The translations under genes and the position numbers were made by a program. Under the pieces are notes generated by a model, which searched no databases, was not told the origin of the DNA, and was given only the letters and a program-made list of their open reading frames with translations. Below, in pieces: positions 63,364 through 64,000 of a DNA stretch of 64,000 nucleotides; within the stretch, counting starts at the first letter, position 1; the number at the start of each line of letters is the position of its first letter. Location: assembly GCF_001713395.1 (NCBI RefSeq), contig NZ_CP016451.1:62001-126000 (forward strand), read 5' to 3'. This DNA comes from Sinorhizobium sp. RAC02. GTDB taxonomy: Bacteria > Pseudomonadota > Alphaproteobacteria > Rhizobiales > Rhizobiaceae.

Positions 63364-63463
63364 AATGTATGGCCCAATAAGAATCCTATCCTTGCGCCCA
63401 GCGCGGTCATTTCCAGCGCTTCAACCCGCCTGACATGTGATGTTGGACGCCACCGGACGGCTG

Positions 63464-63592
63464 TGTTGATGCCGGCGAAGCCCTAGAACAAGCTGCCATC
63501 CGGGAGGTTTCCGGGAAAGCCGGGCTGACGATCGCGATTGTTCGGGACCTAGGGCAGCTCGACGTTCCTGACGGTAAAGGTGGCTTTTCTTG
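63464..63592 (+). pseudogene. Nudix hydrolase remnant
   Basis: The frame reads DAGEALEQAAIREVSGKAGL and VRDLGQLDVPDGKGGF before TGA. The layout is that of a Nudix box (Gx5Ex7REUxEExGU), but the two Glu residues after REV are replaced by SGKA, so the catalytic motif is lost. The frame resumes as a few residues after the stop. Confidence 0.65.
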
Positions 63593-63631
63593 ACATACCC
63601 GACCTTTTGGCAAAGAAATTAAGTGGTCAGG

Positions 63632-63787
63632 TTATCGCTGGCGACGATGCAGCGGCCATCGTTTGCGAGCCGATTGACAGTTTGCCAAAATGACGTCTTC
63701 GGCGAGATGCACCAGTACGTCCTCGATTGCCCGGGCGTTAAACCGCTCATACAGCTGTCGAAGCATATTCTTATCGTGATCCGTCAT
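63632..63787 (-). pseudogene. SnoaL/NTF2-like protein, N-terminal remnant
   Basis: From the ATG at 63787 the frame reads MTDHDKNMLRQLYERFNARA and IEDVLVHLAEDVILAN, the first helix and strand of an NTF2-like protein, then an unrelated basic tail to TAA. The rest of the domain is missing. Confidence 0.7.
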
Positions 63788-63837
63788 CGTCTCCTCATCC
63801 TGTTCCTGTGGTTCCGAAATACTGAACTTGGCCCCGT

Positions 63838-64000
63838 CTAGCCGAGCTCAGCCAGCACACCGTCGATCTCCTGCATCACCGGAGGCGGCAGCGCGCCCAG
63901 TTGGAGGGCGCCAAGATTGTCGCGAACCTGCGCCTCGGTCTTGAAGCCGGGGATGGGAAAGGTGTTCTCCGATCTGGCCAGCAGCCAGCCGAGCGCGCCC
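63838..64000 (-). CDS. Aldo/keto reductase, C-terminal part (truncated by window edge)
   Basis: 54 codons are visible: ALGWLLARSENTFPIPGFKT, then VRDNLGALQLG and PPPVMQEIDGVLAELG before TAG at 63838-63840. This is the C-terminal NADPH-binding segment of aldo/keto reductases (IPGFKT is the phosphate-binding loop). The active site lies beyond the edge. Confidence 0.85.
   Translation of the reverse strand, partial: GALGWLLARSENTFPIPGFKTEAQVRDNLGALQLGALPPPVMQEIDGVLAELG

Noticed and set aside
1..64000. Prophage, replication origin or tRNA genes
   Set aside because: No phage structural genes, repABC or origin features, or tRNA cloverleaf sequences were recognised.

Overview
The window looks like an alphaproteobacterial, Rhizobiaceae-type replicon (Rhizobium/Agrobacterium/Ensifer-like). 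This rests on high GC, protein styles typical of that group, and many LysR-regulated redox genes. I cannot name the species. I recognise no tRNA, rRNA, CRISPR array or intact mobile element.

Region 1 (1-8030, minus strand) is a tight operon: a MoxR-type AAA+ ATPase, a DUF5682 protein, a giant WGR-DUF4132 protein, and the N-terminal part of a VWA/CoxE-type protein that runs off the left edge. The composition matches the poorly understood E. coli yehI/yehL/yehM/yehP (molR-type) locus.

Region 2 (about 8.2-37.6 kb) is an accessory island of about 30 mostly unrelated small or medium genes. Many belong to families used as immunity proteins in polymorphic-toxin and type VI systems: SUKH/SMI1-KNR4, DUF6985, DUF1963/YwqG, DUF3396, ComJ-like, YcxB-like, DUF6389 and TPR proteins. 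I see no toxin gene. Several genes are broken by frameshifts or an in-frame stop. A truncated IS66 transposase and a TniB-like ATPase fragment mark the left edge. A dispersed ~50-bp imperfect palindrome (GTYGCAAAAGTCGG ... CTCGGGATTTYTGCGAC) sits between genes, mainly in 8.8-16 kb. This is the best candidate for an undescribed cassette-like immunity array. The island ends with a divergent, shortened SecY-like membrane protein.

Region 3 (38-62.9 kb) is a run of regulator-plus-enzyme modules for redox or electrophile stress: AraC/SDR; Rrf2 with an AhpD-NmrA-cupin operon; LysR with a quinone oxidoreductase and an SRPBCC-like protein; pirin; isochorismatase/LysR; HxlR/quinone oxidoreductase; ALDH/LysR; a GST, PNPOx-FNR-ferredoxin, CMD, DUF1348 operon with LysR and a secreted Asp-nucleophile hydrolase; and TetR/SDR. 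Inverted-repeat operators are visible for the Rrf2, HxlR, ALDH-LysR and TetR modules.

Region 4 (63.0-64.0 kb) is a gene graveyard of GST, alpha/beta-hydrolase, Nudix and SnoaL-like fragments, followed by the C-terminus of an aldo/keto reductase cut by the right edge.
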